Shown here: piece by piece, positions 1 to 11,429 of the stretch | How positions within the stretch are numbered: position 1 is the stretch's first letter | Layout of the letters: each line of letters begins with the position of its first letter | NCBI RefSeq assembly: GCF_023065955.2 | Contig: NW_026623089.1 | Location: 29,170,767-29,234,766 of the forward strand | From: Ursus arctos | Lineage: Eukaryota; Chordata; Mammalia; Carnivora; Ursidae | Reading direction: 5' to 3' | Length of the DNA: 64,000 nucleotides | Position numbers and translations under genes: made by a program | The notes under the pieces: model-generated | Database searches by the model: none | The model's input: the letters and a program-made list of their open reading frames with translations, nothing else | What the model was told of the DNA's origin: nothing

Positions 1-1289
1 ACAGAATCAATAAGCCGCTGAAGCTCAGAGAGGGGAGACTTCTTCCCAAGGCCAAGGACTGAAGGTCCGGAAGAGCTAGAACTAGAATCCAGGTCTCCCA
101 GCTTATCAGTGACACCCTCTGAATCTGCCATATAGCCCTTTCCCATAGTGACACCATGGAGAGGGCCGCCTCAGAGCCAGGAACCTCAAGAGCCGAAGAA
201 GGGAGAAGACGACTATGCCGGCTCACTTTGCGCCACGTGGCTTCTCATCGGTGCCAGAGTCAAGATTTGGCCGAGTCATAGAACGGAGAAGGAAGGAGAC
301 GGCACAAAATTTCCTAAGGAATGGGGTTAGGAATTCTAAACAGGACAACCACTGATTGCTGGTCACTGTCCATCACCCCCAGCGACACTGGAGACTCAGG
401 CTTACTCAGTGTTCAGCCTACCTCAGCCAGTGAGACACCTTCCCCTGCCTCAGCTCAGGAACACTGCATCCAGAGACTTGAGAACACATTCAAGAAGTCC
501 GATAATGGAAGAAAAAGTGGTCCCTGGCTCAGCAGGACATCACATGTCCTGAGCTCATTCAAAATGTAACGTGGTCTCTTCTGGTTGGTGAATGGGAATG
601 ACAAGCAGTTAGATTTACTTTGAAACGAGGACACAGGGACAGGGGCTCCGGTCTGGACCCATGTATAATTATATAATTCACGATATGCTGAAATGTTTTT
701 GAAGCTCATAATTTGACTCTCCTCTGTAGCAGGCAGAATTGGAAGAAAGTCATCAACAACTTCTATCAACAAACTAAAATGTCCCAGAAGAAAGGGTGAA
801 TACGGGAATATTGTCCCTATGATCCTTTCTGGGTCCAGCCTCGCAGCATGGCTCCCAATATTCCTATACCTACCCATCCCATCTTGCCGCCTCTGAGTGC
901 AGCTGACCTCTCCATCAAATGCCAGACCACAGGTATTGACTCCTATCTCCAACATCCATCCAGTTACCTCCTATTTGCCAGCTTTGACCTCTGGGTAGGC
1001 ACTCTTGCTTTTCCTGGCTTTCCAAGCCCCATTTGTTCTGTGTCTCTGGGTGGTAACATCAGCACCCACCCACTCCTCATCACTGGGGGTCTTCCATGGA
1101 TCAATCTCCGCTCTATTCCTCATATTCCTTTCTTGTATTTCCTGTCATGCCCCTTACACAAAGACCCAGAAAAGGGACACATCTCTTCAGCCTGCTTCTG
1201 CGGGATAGACTATCTCCTTGTCCCAGACCACACTGCTTCAAGTGCACTCTTTCAGCCCCTTTCTCTCTGGTTTCTACAGTTCAGTACTG
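1..1289. other. Intergenic sequence, nothing recognised
   Basis: No exon with convincing splice sites, no recognised protein similarity and no confidently identified repeat. The open frames here (for example 455-955 on the minus strand and 848-1327 on the plus strand) have ordinary noncoding composition and resemble no family I know. Confidence 0.5.
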
Positions 1290-1470
1290 AAGTTCTACCA
1301 TGCCAGGTACCCAAGATGCAAAAATAAATGAGACAACAATCCTTTCTTTCAGGAAGCTCACAGTTTTTTTGGGAGAGAAAGAGCGGTAAACAAGCAAAAC
1401 ATTACAGTTGAGATTCAGTTTTAGGTGACAAGCTTAGGCCAAAAAGAGAGGCCAGGGGATTGGGGAGAGA
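1290..1470 (+). repeat. Ancient mammalian repeat fragment (L2-era)
   Basis: It shows the degenerate pattern 'ccaggtaccc.agatgc' then 'aggaagctcacag' then 'aacaagc', typical of an old mammal-wide repeat whose consensus reads roughly 'caggcactg...gagcttacattc...aataaacaa'. Related fragments lie near 3.8, 25.0 and 52.8 kb in this window. The family name is uncertain. Confidence 0.35.
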
Positions 1471-2058
1471 TGAATTTCTTAGTTTGTTGTAACATACAAC
1501 TTAAAACCTTAAGGGCAATGACTTCAGGTATGACGTGATCCAGGACCTCTAAAGATGTTCCAAGGAGGAACACGTGCCTCTCCTCTCTCCACTCTGCTTT
1601 CCTCTTCCCTAATTCTTAGGTAGGCTCTGTCTGCATTATGTCCTCCACCCCTATCCAGATGCTCCAGCCTTACACCTTCCTAGCTCAGCAACCCCCAAGG
1701 ATATAACTCTGTCCCAGTAGTTCCACACTAGTCTAGGGAAGGCCTCCTACTGGCTTGATTCAACCACATGCCTTTTCGTGAACCAATTACAGCTGTCAAG
1801 GGGATGCAGTGCTCCAACTAGCTAAGCCTCAGTCACATGCCAGTGAAATTCCATGGACTAAGATTAGAACAGGGATCATTTCCTAGAGGAAAATCAGGAT
1901 CCTGTGTCTAGAAAAAAATGCCAGGCAGGTGAAAGCAACAAGTACCCACTCCGCCACCAAACCATACCGCTTTCTCACCTGTACTCTCCCAGCCTCTCCA
2001 GGCCTGCAGCTCGGCTAGCTCGACACCTAGAATGACGAAAGTGTTACTGTGCCCTGCT
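1471..2058. other. Intergenic sequence, nothing recognised
   Basis: Unique-looking sequence without a recognisable repeat, exon or RNA gene. Confidence 0.4.
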
Positions 2059-2084
2059 GTGTTCATATGTCACCATATGAACAC
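2059..2084. repeat. Short inverted repeat (11-bp arms, 4-bp loop)
   Basis: The arm 'gtgttcatatg' (2059-2069) is followed by a 4-bp spacer and its exact reverse complement (2074-2084). It could form a small cruciform or hairpin. No transposon ends are visible around it. Confidence 0.7.
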
Positions 2085-2355
2085 GTATGTATACCATTGT
2101 TCTTTTGTGAAAGGCCCACTGCCATCACCTCTACCAGCGACCAAATGTGGAAAGTCGCAGCCCACAAAGCAGAAGACAGGTGGGGGCACTTTGAGAAAGA
2201 ACAGCCTTTGAGGTGCCTCTCAAACACTGCCTTTACCCCATCAGCAGCTCTTCCCCTGCCCCTCAAAAAGCTGACCCTGGCTAACGCCACGCTCTGCTCC
2301 TATGTAACAGTGCTTTAATTTTGCATCGTTTAGAAGCAAACACAGCTGTTTGTAC

Positions 2356-2402
2356 AATAAAGACTCAAGGTTTTCATCACAGGGTGTTTGTGTATTATGT
2401 GC
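2356..2402 (+). other. Candidate polyadenylation site of an unidentified transcript
   Basis: A canonical AATAAA (2356-2361) is followed about 17-20 bp later by a CA dinucleotide in 'atcaca' and then by a GT-rich stretch ('gggtgtttgtgtatt') from about 2382. This is the textbook order of signal, cleavage site and downstream element. No terminal exon can be assigned upstream, so this may be chance or the end of a noncoding RNA. Confidence 0.3.
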
Positions 2403-2984
2403 ATGCCTGAGTTTATTTCAAGCACAAACAGCCCAGCTTGAATCGTTAAAAGACTTCGTCATTTGCCAATATACACATATACCCCCTCTGTCCTCCAGCT
2501 ACCTCCACCCACCCTCGAGACTTTGAAAGCATTCTGCCAGGATTAAAGGACTGCCACGACTCTTTTACTAGACTGCCTAGAACAGGGTTAAACTCTGCGC
2601 TGTGTTGAAAGAAAACCTAAAGGTTAACTAACTAAGCCATTTGGCCTACATCAATTGTCCCAACTGCCACAACATTGGCAATGTCCTGCCAAGGAATGAC
2701 TCAACATTGTCAGGAATTCGGGAGCAGCTAAAAAAAAAAAAAAAAGAGGTCTATCTGCCAGCCAAGGGTGATTTGCTCAACCTGCAAAATAGTGGGCTGG
2801 CAGTAAAGGTCAGTGGGCTAAAGGCACTGAGTGTTTGGGGCCGTGCTCTTCCCCAGCACTGAACTGCAGTACCTGAGACTTTCTGTAAGCAGCGGCTGGA
2901 TGAGTCCTGAGACCATCATGAGTCCGTTCCTGCATCCTGGGCTCTTCTCTGGGGATTAGGTAGAAGAGCCATCTTCCTTAGTAC
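2403..2984. other. Intergenic sequence with an A16 run
   Basis: No gene or interspersed repeat recognised. The only local feature is a run of 16 A residues at 2730-2745. Confidence 0.4.
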
Positions 2985-3160
2985 CTTGGAATTGAAAACT
3001 CTTAGGTTTGGAAATCAGACATATCTGAGGCTAAGTCGTGGCCCTACCACTTACTTGCTCTGCGACTGTGGGCAAGCCTTGTCTCAATATTGTAAAATAA
3101 GGAGGATAATACCAACCTTCTAGCTGGCTGTGATGATTTAGCAAATATTTACTGAGTACC
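2985..3160 (+). repeat. MIR SINE fragment
   Basis: It matches the MIR core: 'ccactta.ttgctctgcgactgtgggcaag', then 'gtaaaataaggaggataata', then a 'ctgtgatgattta' step. MIRs are ancient tRNA-derived SINEs; this copy is diverged and inactive. Confidence 0.75.
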
Positions 3161-3514
3161 CACTCAGCTCCAGACTCCGGGGATATAGCAGGGAACCAGA
3201 TATGTGGCGCCTGTCATTATAGACCTCTAATTACGTAAGCTATGTAATAGTGTATGCAAAGTAATTCCCCGTTGGAAATGCTGGTTGTTAGTCATGATGG
3301 AGACCGAGGAATTCCAAAATCTTACAGCTATTTGGGGGGAGGAAGGTAATGGAGAGAGGGAGCAAGAAAGGGCCCCATGGGAAGTGGGCTGAGCTAACGT
3401 TCTCCCTCAGTAAAGAAATGCTTGTTGATAAACCATTAGTGAGTGCTGACTTTTAAATAGGAAAAGTCTTCTTTAAGCTTAGTTGGAGTAATCAGAGCCC
3501 TCTCAAGCTTAAAG

Positions 3515-3685
3515 CAATCCTGACAGTGGTAAATTGTTGTCCTCACTTCACCCACGAGGGAGCTACAACTCAGAGAGGTTAAGTGCCTTGCTCAAAGTCA
3601 CACAGCTCGTAAGTGATGGAGCTGGGACCAGTACCTGAGTCTGTCCAATGCCAGACCCCGTGTTATTAACCCCTGGCCATTGCAC
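3515..3685 (+). repeat. Ancient MIR/L3-type repeat fragment
   Basis: It contains the widespread motif 'ctcagagaggttaagtgcc', 'aaagtcacacagctcgtaag' and 'gagctgggacc', ending near 'ttattaacccc'. This is typical of old mammal-wide repeats; I cannot fix the family. Confidence 0.55.
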
Positions 3686-3814
3686 CTATCTCTCCAGCTT
3701 CTTGAAAGGGATGTGAAGCTCTTATACTCTAAAGGAGGCAGCCCTTTTCCCAAGGTTCACACAACTGCTGGAGAAACTGAGTCCAAATACTGAGTCCAGA
3801 TACTCTGAACAATA

Positions 3815-4140
3815 GTCATTTCTTCTATTCATGCAACAAATATTCACTAAGTGCCAGACACTGTTTGGGCTTTGAGGATGCAACACCGAACAAGATGGAC
3901 AAAAATCCCCGCCCTCGTGAAATTTATATCCTACTAGGGGTGAGAGACAATTTAAAAAAATAAGGGCACTATATGGTAGGTTGGAGAGTGATAAGAGCTA
4001 GGGAGAAAAATGAAGTGGAGAAGGAGGCAACGGGGTGTTGGACAGAGAGTTGCAATTCTAGACAGGGTAGCCAGGGAAGGCCTTGTAGAGAAGGCAGAAG
4101 TGGAAGGAAGCCCTGTAGATATCTAGGGGAAGACTAGAGG
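3815..4140 (+). repeat. Ancient mammalian repeat (L2-era)
   Basis: The order of blocks is 'atgcaacaaatattcactaa', 'gccagacactg', 'gaacaagatggac', 'ccccgccctcgtgaaattta' and 'gccagggaaggcc'. It belongs with the fragments near 1.3, 25.0 and 52.8 kb. Diverged and non-coding. Confidence 0.5.
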
Positions 4141-4640
4141 AAGAGGAAGAGTCCATTGAAGGGTAGAATCATCTGTGACTTGGCTTCAGGCATGCCCAAC
4201 CCAACAGGGCCATGGCAGTCATGAGAATGTTCTTGGAGAAGTGCAGGGACAGGATTGACCAAGGCTCCCAGTGCCAGGCTCTAAAACCCATCACCCAGTT
4301 GACAGCAAGGCCCTGCTCCCAGTGGATGAATGAGCACAGCAGAGATGTGCTCATGGCAGGCCCATCCCCGGTGACATCAGACTCCTTAGACAGCTAGCCC
4401 GGGCTCAAGGATACCCCCACAGCCTTGCTGAAACTTCCTTAGACTGCAGGGCAGTCAGGCACGCCCAACCTTCCCTCCTGCCCTCAAAGTCAGACTTACA
4501 TTGCTTCTTCCAGCTTTTTTTTAGCTCCCTCCCCAATTTCTCTCTCACAGGTGTTGCCCCCAATAAAATTGATGCTCCTTCAATCCTGCCTTGGCTTCTG
4601 ATTCTTGGAAGACCCAGACTAACACAGGCTGGAGGTAAGC
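4141..4640. other. Intergenic sequence, nothing firm
   Basis: No gene recognised. The end (about 4550-4625, 'aataaaattgatgctcc...agacccagactaacac') resembles the tail of an old LTR or LINE element, but too weakly to name. Confidence 0.35.
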
Positions 4641-4769
4641 AAGAATGAAAGAAGGAAAGAAAAAAGGAGCCAGAAGAGAAAAGGAAAGGAAAGAAGAGAA
4701 GAGAAAAATAAAAGAAGGGGAAAGGAGGGGAGGGGAGGGAAAGGGAGGGGAAGGGGAGGGAAGGGAAGA
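4641..4769 (+). repeat. Polypurine (GA-rich) tract
   Basis: About 125 bp of almost pure purine on the plus strand, moving from GAAA/GGAA motifs to 'ggggaggggaggg' blocks. Such tracts can form triplex DNA (H-DNA) or G-quadruplexes and are prone to length change. Confidence 0.85.
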
Positions 4770-6384
4770 CTGGACAAGACAGTCAAAACCTGGGTTTCCA
4801 GGAGATTGTGCTCACTGAGCTAATCTTGAATCATCTTGGGTTGAAGGGTCTCTGCTCTGCAAATTCATCCCTTTATAGGCTTTTGTACTTCCTTTGCTGG
4901 GTTTGTTTTGGTAATTTTCTAGTGTGGTTCCTTTTAAGTAAACCACCCCCAGGAAAGCTCTGGTGTTGTTGCAGCTAACCTAAGGGGGACAGCGCTCCTC
5001 CACATCCAGACACAGGCACAGCAGAAGCCTTGATGACGGTGGCAAGGCGGGGATCGGAGGCTAGATGGGGCGGTGGCAGCAGCCAGCCTGGTGGGAGGCT
5101 GAGGAAGACATTAGCGCTGGAGGCCATGGTGGGGGGATAGATAAGAGCAGGGAGGAAGGAGCAGGGCAGCTGGGAGTACCTAGCCCATCCCCAGGGCTCT
5201 AGTTTCTGAGAGGTTGGGGAGCAGTGGTTGACGTGTGGGTATTTCTGGGAGGGAGGGGAGAAGGGCTTGGGATGTGAAAATGCTTTGCAGGGTTCAGCAA
5301 GGTCTGTTCCAGGCTCACTGACTTCAGTTTCCCTATCGGTTCTGAAGGCAAGTAAGTCATTTCCGGCTGTTCTGCAAACATCAGCTCCAATCGATAGCAT
5401 CCGAATCGTTTCTTTGCCCCATTTGTTTTCAACAGCCCGCCACCAGCGGTCCCCCACGCCGACTTTCTCCAGTGGCAGCTGTGTTCTCTGTGCTCTCGGG
5501 GCTCCCTGTCGGTGTGCGGCAGAGGTCCCCAGCCGAGCAATCATCACAAGTTCAGGCCTTTAATCTCCTGCTCAGAGGGATGAGGCCCCGGTTCACCTCC
5601 CTGAGCAGATTATTGGCACTTACTGTGCAAGTGACAGCCTTCCTTTGCCTTGTTCTGTGTTTGCTCCGGAGAAAACCATTTCTGGGTCAGCAGGACCCTC
5701 CCTCCCCCACAGACATTCCTGAGGATCTTGTACACCCCAGCACCTGCGGGGAAGGCTGACGACCAGGTTTTGAGGAGGACGAGACTCAGCAGGGAGAAAA
5801 GGCTGGTGCTCCGTGTGCCCCACCCCCAAGGGTAGGATCTGCTCTTGGATAAAGCCCCGATCAAAGCTGGTCACTACAGTACCTGGTCCTGCTCTCACCC
5901 CGACCCTTCCAACAAGCTCTGATTATTCACTTACCCATTTACCCATCTGCCCCCATTTCTTCGGCAAATCTGAGCCCTACCCCCAGGTCCAGCTGTGTTG
6001 TTAACCATGGTGCACCCAATGCCCGTCCCCCATTACTTCAGGACAACAGAAGGGAGGGCTCTGTGGACAGCCAACTGCCAATGCTCATTTAGCCACACTG
6101 AAATGGTCTTCAAGTCCTGGGAGCCAGCATGGTTGGGCGTGTGAGCTGCGAGCAGGAGAGGGGGGGAGGTGTTATTGGCTTTGCCATTTAACCTGTTTTT
6201 CTTTACATGTTGATTTATAACCAAGTCTGATTATACCAGGCAATGGATTTCAGCCGTGTTGGGGATCATACTACAATATGGGGGACCACAGACTCACAAA
6301 AGTATTTCAGCCAAAGAAGATAAAAATAGAAACTAAATGTCTTAATTGAGCAGTGTGGCTGGAGGTGGGAAATGACCCTACTAG
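4770..6384. other. Intergenic sequence, nothing recognised
   Basis: No exon, RNA gene or confident interspersed repeat. Several overlapping open frames exist on both strands (the longest is 190 codons, minus strand 4975-5547) but none has family motifs or credible splice structure. Confidence 0.4.
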
Positions 6385-6530
6385 AATGTAAGTTCCACAT
6401 GGGCAGGGAAGTTAAACTGCTTTGCTCACTGCTATATCCCCAGCTCCCGGCACAGTGCCTGGCACATGGTAGATGCTCAACAAATACTTATTGAATAAAT
6501 GAGTATTGAATAAATTGACAAAGAGAGAGA
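6385..6530 (+). repeat. L2 LINE 3' end
   Basis: It matches the L2 3' terminus: 'atgggcagggaa', 'atatccccagctccc', 'cacagtgcctggcacatgg' and 'tgctcaacaaatacttattg' followed by 'aataaatgag'. Confidence 0.8.
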
Positions 6531-6904
6531 AATGGGATTTTAAAATTAAGATCAGGGTCTATAGTGTACTATTCATTACAAACAGAAGGCAATGACAAAT
6601 GTCCTTCTTTTTACTGCTGAGTGAGAGGAGACACAGGAAGGAAAGTCATCAAGGCAGTGGCCAGAGGAGAACACCAAAGAACGAGTGAAACCAACAAAGT
6701 GTCACCAGGTACTGGGGAAGGATCATGTTCCCCCCTCGCTCCTCTGACCTGTCCGCGTGCCTTGCTCACTGCATCCGCCGGGCTACCCAGGCACTCCCCA
6801 AAACCTACCCACAAAACAACCCAGATTATGAATATCTCAAGCCTCTGGATCCCTCACGTGACAAGGGTGCCAAGCCTGGAAGATGAGTGTGTGCAGTGGG
6901 AAGG
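6531..6904. other. Intergenic sequence, nothing recognised
   Basis: No gene or repeat recognised. Confidence 0.35.
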
Positions 6905-7160
6905 ACAAGGCCTCACAACAGCCCTGCGAGGTCAACGTTATCACCTTCTGCTTTATGGATGGGGACACTTGACGTTCAGAGGGTTAAGTAAGGTGTCCGA
7001 TGTCACACAGTTGAGAAGCATCAGAACTGGGAGTTATTCCAGGTCTGACTTGAAAGCTCGTCCTAGTTTTATCTCTGCCACTACCCATGCAACCCTGGCC
7101 AAGACATTTCATCTATTTGGGCCTCAGTTTCCCCATCTGTAAAATGAGGAGCTCTTGGGA
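6905..7160 (+). repeat. Two ancient MIR-type fragments in a row
   Basis: 6905-7060 carries the 'gttcagagggttaagtaagg', 'tgtcacacagttgagaagc' pattern. 7060-7160 carries the MIR pattern 'tctgccactaccc', 'aaccctggccaagac', 'ctcagtttccccatctgtaa'. Confidence 0.65.
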
Positions 7161-7198
7161 CAGCCACCCAGTACAGTCCCACTTCCAGATCTATATTT

Positions 7199-7402
7199 TT
7201 TTCTTTCTTTTTTTTACAGAAACAGAGAAAGGGTGAGCAGAGGGGTGGGTTGGGGGACGGGCAGAGGGAGAGAGAGAATCGTAAACAGGCTACACGCCCA
7301 GCACAAAGCCCAATGCGGGGCTGGATCTCATGACCCTGGGATCATGGCCTGAGCCAAAATCAAGTGTTGGATGCTTAGCAGACTGAGCCACCCAGGTGCC
7401 CC
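7199..7402 (-). mobile_element. Carnivore tRNA-derived SINE (SINEC/CAN)
   Basis: The tRNA-like head is at the right end (reads 'gggcacctgggtggctcag' on the minus strand) and the A/T-rich tail at the left. It is flanked by a perfect 14-bp target-site duplication, 'ccagatctatattt', at 7185-7198 and 7403-7416. Retroposed by LINE machinery; no protein encoded. Confidence 0.95.
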
Positions 7403-7416
7403 CCAGATCTATATTT

Positions 7417-8309
7417 CCATCAAGGCAGACCCCATCAGTCCTCCTTTGTGCTGCCCAAATACCCCCACATCTCTCTTTAGCTTGGACCCCCCCCCCCCCC
7501 AGCAAACCGTGAGCCCAACAATCCCAGCCGTCACCTCCCCTACTCTGAGCCAGCCTGACTCCTAGAGCTACTGGTCATTGTCAGCTCCCTCTTCTCCACG
7601 CCCCCTCCTTCACTGAATCAACTCCCTCTCTCCATCCCTCAAACCTCAACCAACCAGGACCGCATCTCCCTCTGGAAGCACAGCAGCTCAGGGAGTAAAA
7701 TGCCTGGGGATAGGGTGGGCCCTCCTCAAATGCTGGAGCCTTCCTTCACGTTGCCATTAGATTCGTTGGCCAAACAGGCGGGTAACTACCCAGTTGAATC
7801 CGCTGCCCCAATGGTGGGAAGTGGGCAGGAAGGGACAATCTTAGAACCATGACTTAGGCCACAGTTCCTCTTTCTCCTTCAGTCCTTTTTCCCATACCCC
7901 ACGTCCCAGGACTTGGTGTTTGGTCTTCTCGGAAGTGCAAGGCAGCACCTAGCTGTGAGGACACTGGTGCAGGGGGCAGGCTGGGATAGAGGGCAAACGA
8001 GAGCAGAGATGGTGGAACCACAGCAAGTGGCTGCCAGGGTTGGGAGCTTGCCAGGGCACCTGGGCAAATGCATTGGCAAAACAGGTCAGCGTCTTGGCGC
8101 ATCTTCTCCTCCTGGGATTTGGGTTGAGTTCTGGGCTGGAAAACAAAATGCCTCCTCCAAATTCCTCTGAGGGAAAACTGGGGGGAGGAGGGATGGAGGC
8201 TGAGCCTTAGAGAAGCAGGTGGAGAGGTTTCTAGTCACAGCTCCATCAGAATCACAGGCTGCGTGTTGCCCCAGGCAGCTGGGACACTTAGAGCTGCTCA
8301 ACCAATCAT
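7417..8309. other. Intergenic sequence with a poly-C run
   Basis: A run of 14 C lies at 7487-7500. Otherwise no gene or repeat is recognised. Confidence 0.4.
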
Positions 8310-8475
8310 GATAATGGCAATGCCTTTTATTGGGCAATGCTCAGTGTTTACAAAGCCTTTGCACCAGGGCTCATTTGATCCACACAATAATTGTGGGGAA
8401 AAAGTAGGGCATGAACGGTCCCCGCTTTACAAATGAGGACACTGAGGCCAGATACTCCATTCAAACCAGGAATTC
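8310..8475 (+). repeat. Ancient MIR-like fragment
   Basis: Pattern 'ccttttattgggcaatgctc', 'tttacaaagcctttgcacc', 'acaaatgaggacactgaggc', typical of mammal-wide repeats. Confidence 0.5.
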
Positions 8476-8578
8476 GTACATTCTTCCTTGGTCCAGGTAC
8501 TCCTCCTCCCAGCAAGGACCCAAACATAGATACGTGCGCAAATGAGGCAGAGCCAGAAAGGGTGCTTTCCCCTTAGAG

Positions 8579-8790
8579 AGGCAATATGGTGCCGTGATTA
8601 AGCACGTGGACTACGGGGCCAAGCTCACTGGGTGTGAATCCTGGCACTACCACTCACTATCTGTGCGAACTTGGACAGGTCATTTGCTTCCCTGCCTCAT
8701 GCTTCAATTTCCCTCTGTCTTAGAAAGAGATTATAATGGCATTTATTTGTTAGATTGCTGGGAGAATTAAATGCACTTAATACTGGCTCC
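8579..8790 (+). repeat. MIR SINE, near full length
   Basis: The whole MIR order is present: 'gtgattaagcacgtggact', 'gtgtgaatcctggcactac', 'ctcactatctgtgcgaac', 'aggtcatttgc', 'attataatggc', 'ctgggagaattaaatgc'. Confidence 0.85.
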
Positions 8791-9794
8791 AAAACTTTAC
8801 TACCACACTACATAACTACTTACATATGGCTATTATTGCCACAGTGACGCGGGGTTTTAAACTCACATCTCAGTAGGCTGGACTGTGCAGGGACTCTCTT
8901 TCCTCGTATCAAAGGAGACCATTTATTCCCTTCAATATCCAAATTCAGGTCTAGGAACATGATGCCCTATGGAATACAAGGTCACCCAAAGCAAAGGAAG
9001 GGCGAAGAGCGGACTTTCCCAATGTCTAGAGTGATGGTGGTCCAAGTCTCCTCCTCAAGACTCCTTAGGTCTGGGGAGTCACCCCAAGTCTGACAGTCTT
9101 GGGGAGAAAAGAGTGGGGAGATAATAGCATCTTCTTACAAGGGTACTGACAGACAGCAACCCAACTTCTCCATCCTCAGCATGGTCCAGAAAGCAGAGTG
9201 ACCAGGACCAGATATATCACCTGACAACTCTCCTCTGCCTCTTCACCAAGCCTCTGTCCTAGCCAGAGCGCTCAGATTAGCCTGTCCCATCGGCCGCAGA
9301 GAGGCAGAAGCTGCTCTACCCCTCAGATCCTCCATCTCTAGTCCCGACTACCCACAGTGTGACTTCAATCTGCGCATCAACTCTATTGGCCACTGTCACA
9401 AGCATCTCTGAGCCCTTTCACCACTGACAAAGCGGGGGTCACAATTCTAGATGAGCTCGCAGGGTTGTCTGGAATCACCCTGGGAATGATGAAAGGCTTT
9501 TGCTAACGGGGAGGGCTGTTTGATTATAGCTTTCCTACAGCTTCACGACCCCAGGGCAGTGTTTCCTGACCTTTGGGGGACTATGGGCCCCTTTGAAAAT
9601 GCAATTAAAGCTGTAGGCAGTCTCCCCAGAGAGATTCATAGTGTGTGGGTGCCCACAACATTTTGCACACAACTTTGAAAGCATCGCAGTGTCCCCTCTG
9701 AAGACTTCCCCTGGAAGCCTGACGCGGGGCACGTCTCTGGGTTTGGAGCGTGTGCAGAAGAGACTAAGTTACCTAAGCAACCTGTGACTAATGA
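8791..9794. other. Intergenic sequence, nothing recognised
   Basis: No exon, RNA gene or confident repeat identified. Confidence 0.4.
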
Positions 9795-10150
9795 GAATTT
9801 TTAAATTTACTCGGTACTTCACACTTTACAAAATGTTTTCCTTTCCATGTCCTCGCAGTCCTTACAGCCGTCATGTTCATGATGGGAATGAGGCTCAGAG
9901 GAGTTAAGTGACTTTTGCCCAAGGTCACGGAGTCAATACTGCTGCCGTTTACTGCAACTACCTGCCAGGCATTTTAGATACGTCAAATCTAATTTCCCAA
10001 CAGTATCATAAGGTAGATGTTAATCATTATTCCTACTTTGTAGATGGGGAAACGGAAGCTTGGAAATGCTGAGTAACGTACCCGAGATCACCCAGCTACA
10101 AATGGCAGAGTTGGGATTTGAACCCAGGGCTGCCTGAGTGCAAAGACCCT
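9795..10150 (+). repeat. Two neighbouring copies of one ancient repeat type
   Basis: Both halves (about 9795-9935 and 9945-10150) share the block order of terminal 'acaaaatgttttc' or 'gccaggcatttta' start, 'gaggctcagaggagttaagt' or 'ggggaaacggaagc', then 'ggtcac' or 'gatcacccagc', and in the second 'gttgggatttgaacccaggg'. They are diverged from each other, so old rather than a recent duplication. Confidence 0.55.
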
Positions 10151-10939
10151 CTTGGACATGTAAGGGATCCCTGGAATACGAAGCAAGTCTTTTTGTAATA
10201 ACAGGCCGTCTGATTAACAAAGGAAAGAATTGTATTTAAAAGGAGCATTTGGATAACGTAGATACATGGGTGTCTCTCCAATATGGAACAGGACAAATTG
10301 TGTATTTTGATGCACTTAACTGTCATAACAGTCTGCCCAGATCTGGGTCTTTCAACCAGGCCAAACCACTCGGGGTCCCATGCAGCTGGCCCCAATAGCG
10401 GCAAGCTCTAGGCTTCCTACACATATGTGCAGTGCAAGTCCTGGACCCTCTCTGAGCATGCCCACTTCTGCTCCTTGGCTTTTCTGGTACTGGCTTGGCA
10501 CCTGCCCTCATGCCCTTCTTCCATGCCAAGCCCCGTGCCTGCCCCTCAGACCTGATGACCAATTGAACTTGACTCTTTTAGAGCCCTGGCTCCTCTCTCA
10601 GATGCTGCTTGAGTTCATCCTCTGTACTTGCTCTTGCCCTCTCTGGGATCCCCCATTCCCTCTCCCATAACTAATCAAGCCTGTTCAGTCAACATCCTCC
10701 AGCCAGGCATGCACTTCACCCCTCTAGGTGGGGTCAGATGGTAGTTCTCAGAGTAAATTAATGTGCTGTACTCTGGTTTAACAATCAGCCTCTTGTAAAC
10801 CCGGTTTGGTTGATATGAATCAGACATGCCCTGATTAGACTCAGCTCAACTCTATGCCCAGGTACCAGGTACCCCTGGTGTCCTTGCCCCCATGCCCTTA
10901 CTATGTCAGTCTGAATGCCAGGGAGATGTGAAACAACCA
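10151..10939. other. Intergenic sequence, nothing recognised
   Basis: No gene or confident repeat identified. Confidence 0.35.
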
Positions 10940-11130
10940 TTCAGGCACATGTGCATCCATTCACGCATTTATTGAGCACCTACTGAGTGTAAGGCCCTGG
11001 CATTATATGCTGTGGGCACAGAAAGGGTACTGTTTTTTGAGCTCCTACGCTGAGCCAGACTCTGGACTGGGTGCTTTTCCATACATTTTTATTCAGTGAT
11101 TAAGACACAGTCCCTGACTTAAGGTGTATA
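10940..11130 (+). repeat. Ancient repeat fragments ('attgagcacc' type)
   Basis: Two 'gagcacctactgagtg' / 'gagctcctacgctgagc' blocks in tandem, followed by 'actctggactgggtgc'. Consistent with fragmented mammal-wide repeats. Confidence 0.45.
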
Positions 11131-11176
11131 TTTTTTAAAACATTTGTTGACAAGAGATATAAAATTGGCTTAAGCC

Positions 11177-11207
11177 AAGAGAAAAAAAAAAAGAAAAAAG
11201 AAAAAAG
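11177..11207 (+). repeat. A-rich simple repeat
   Basis: (A)n interrupted by single G residues. Confidence 0.8.
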
Positions 11208-11429
11208 TTCAGAGTCTCGTGGGGGAGATAAAAATGCATGCCATAATTACCATACACGATAGGCTGTTAAAACAATATCAACTTTTGGTGGAATAGGGCA
11301 ATCTTTGCTGGTGGGCGAGGTTTATGTACTAACCCTTCAACTTTAAATGGGCTTCCCTATATTTCTCACAGCGAATCCCTATATTCTGTCATTTATACAT
11401 TCATTTTCCTTTTCTACCCTGGAGATGGG

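Noticed and set aside
455..955. 166-codon minus-strand open frame near the left edge
   Set aside because: No recognisable domain, no splice or promoter signals; it overlaps a long frame on the other strand.
4975..5547. 190-codon minus-strand open frame
   Set aside because: No motifs and low-complexity proline/serine composition, typical of noncoding GC-rich sequence.
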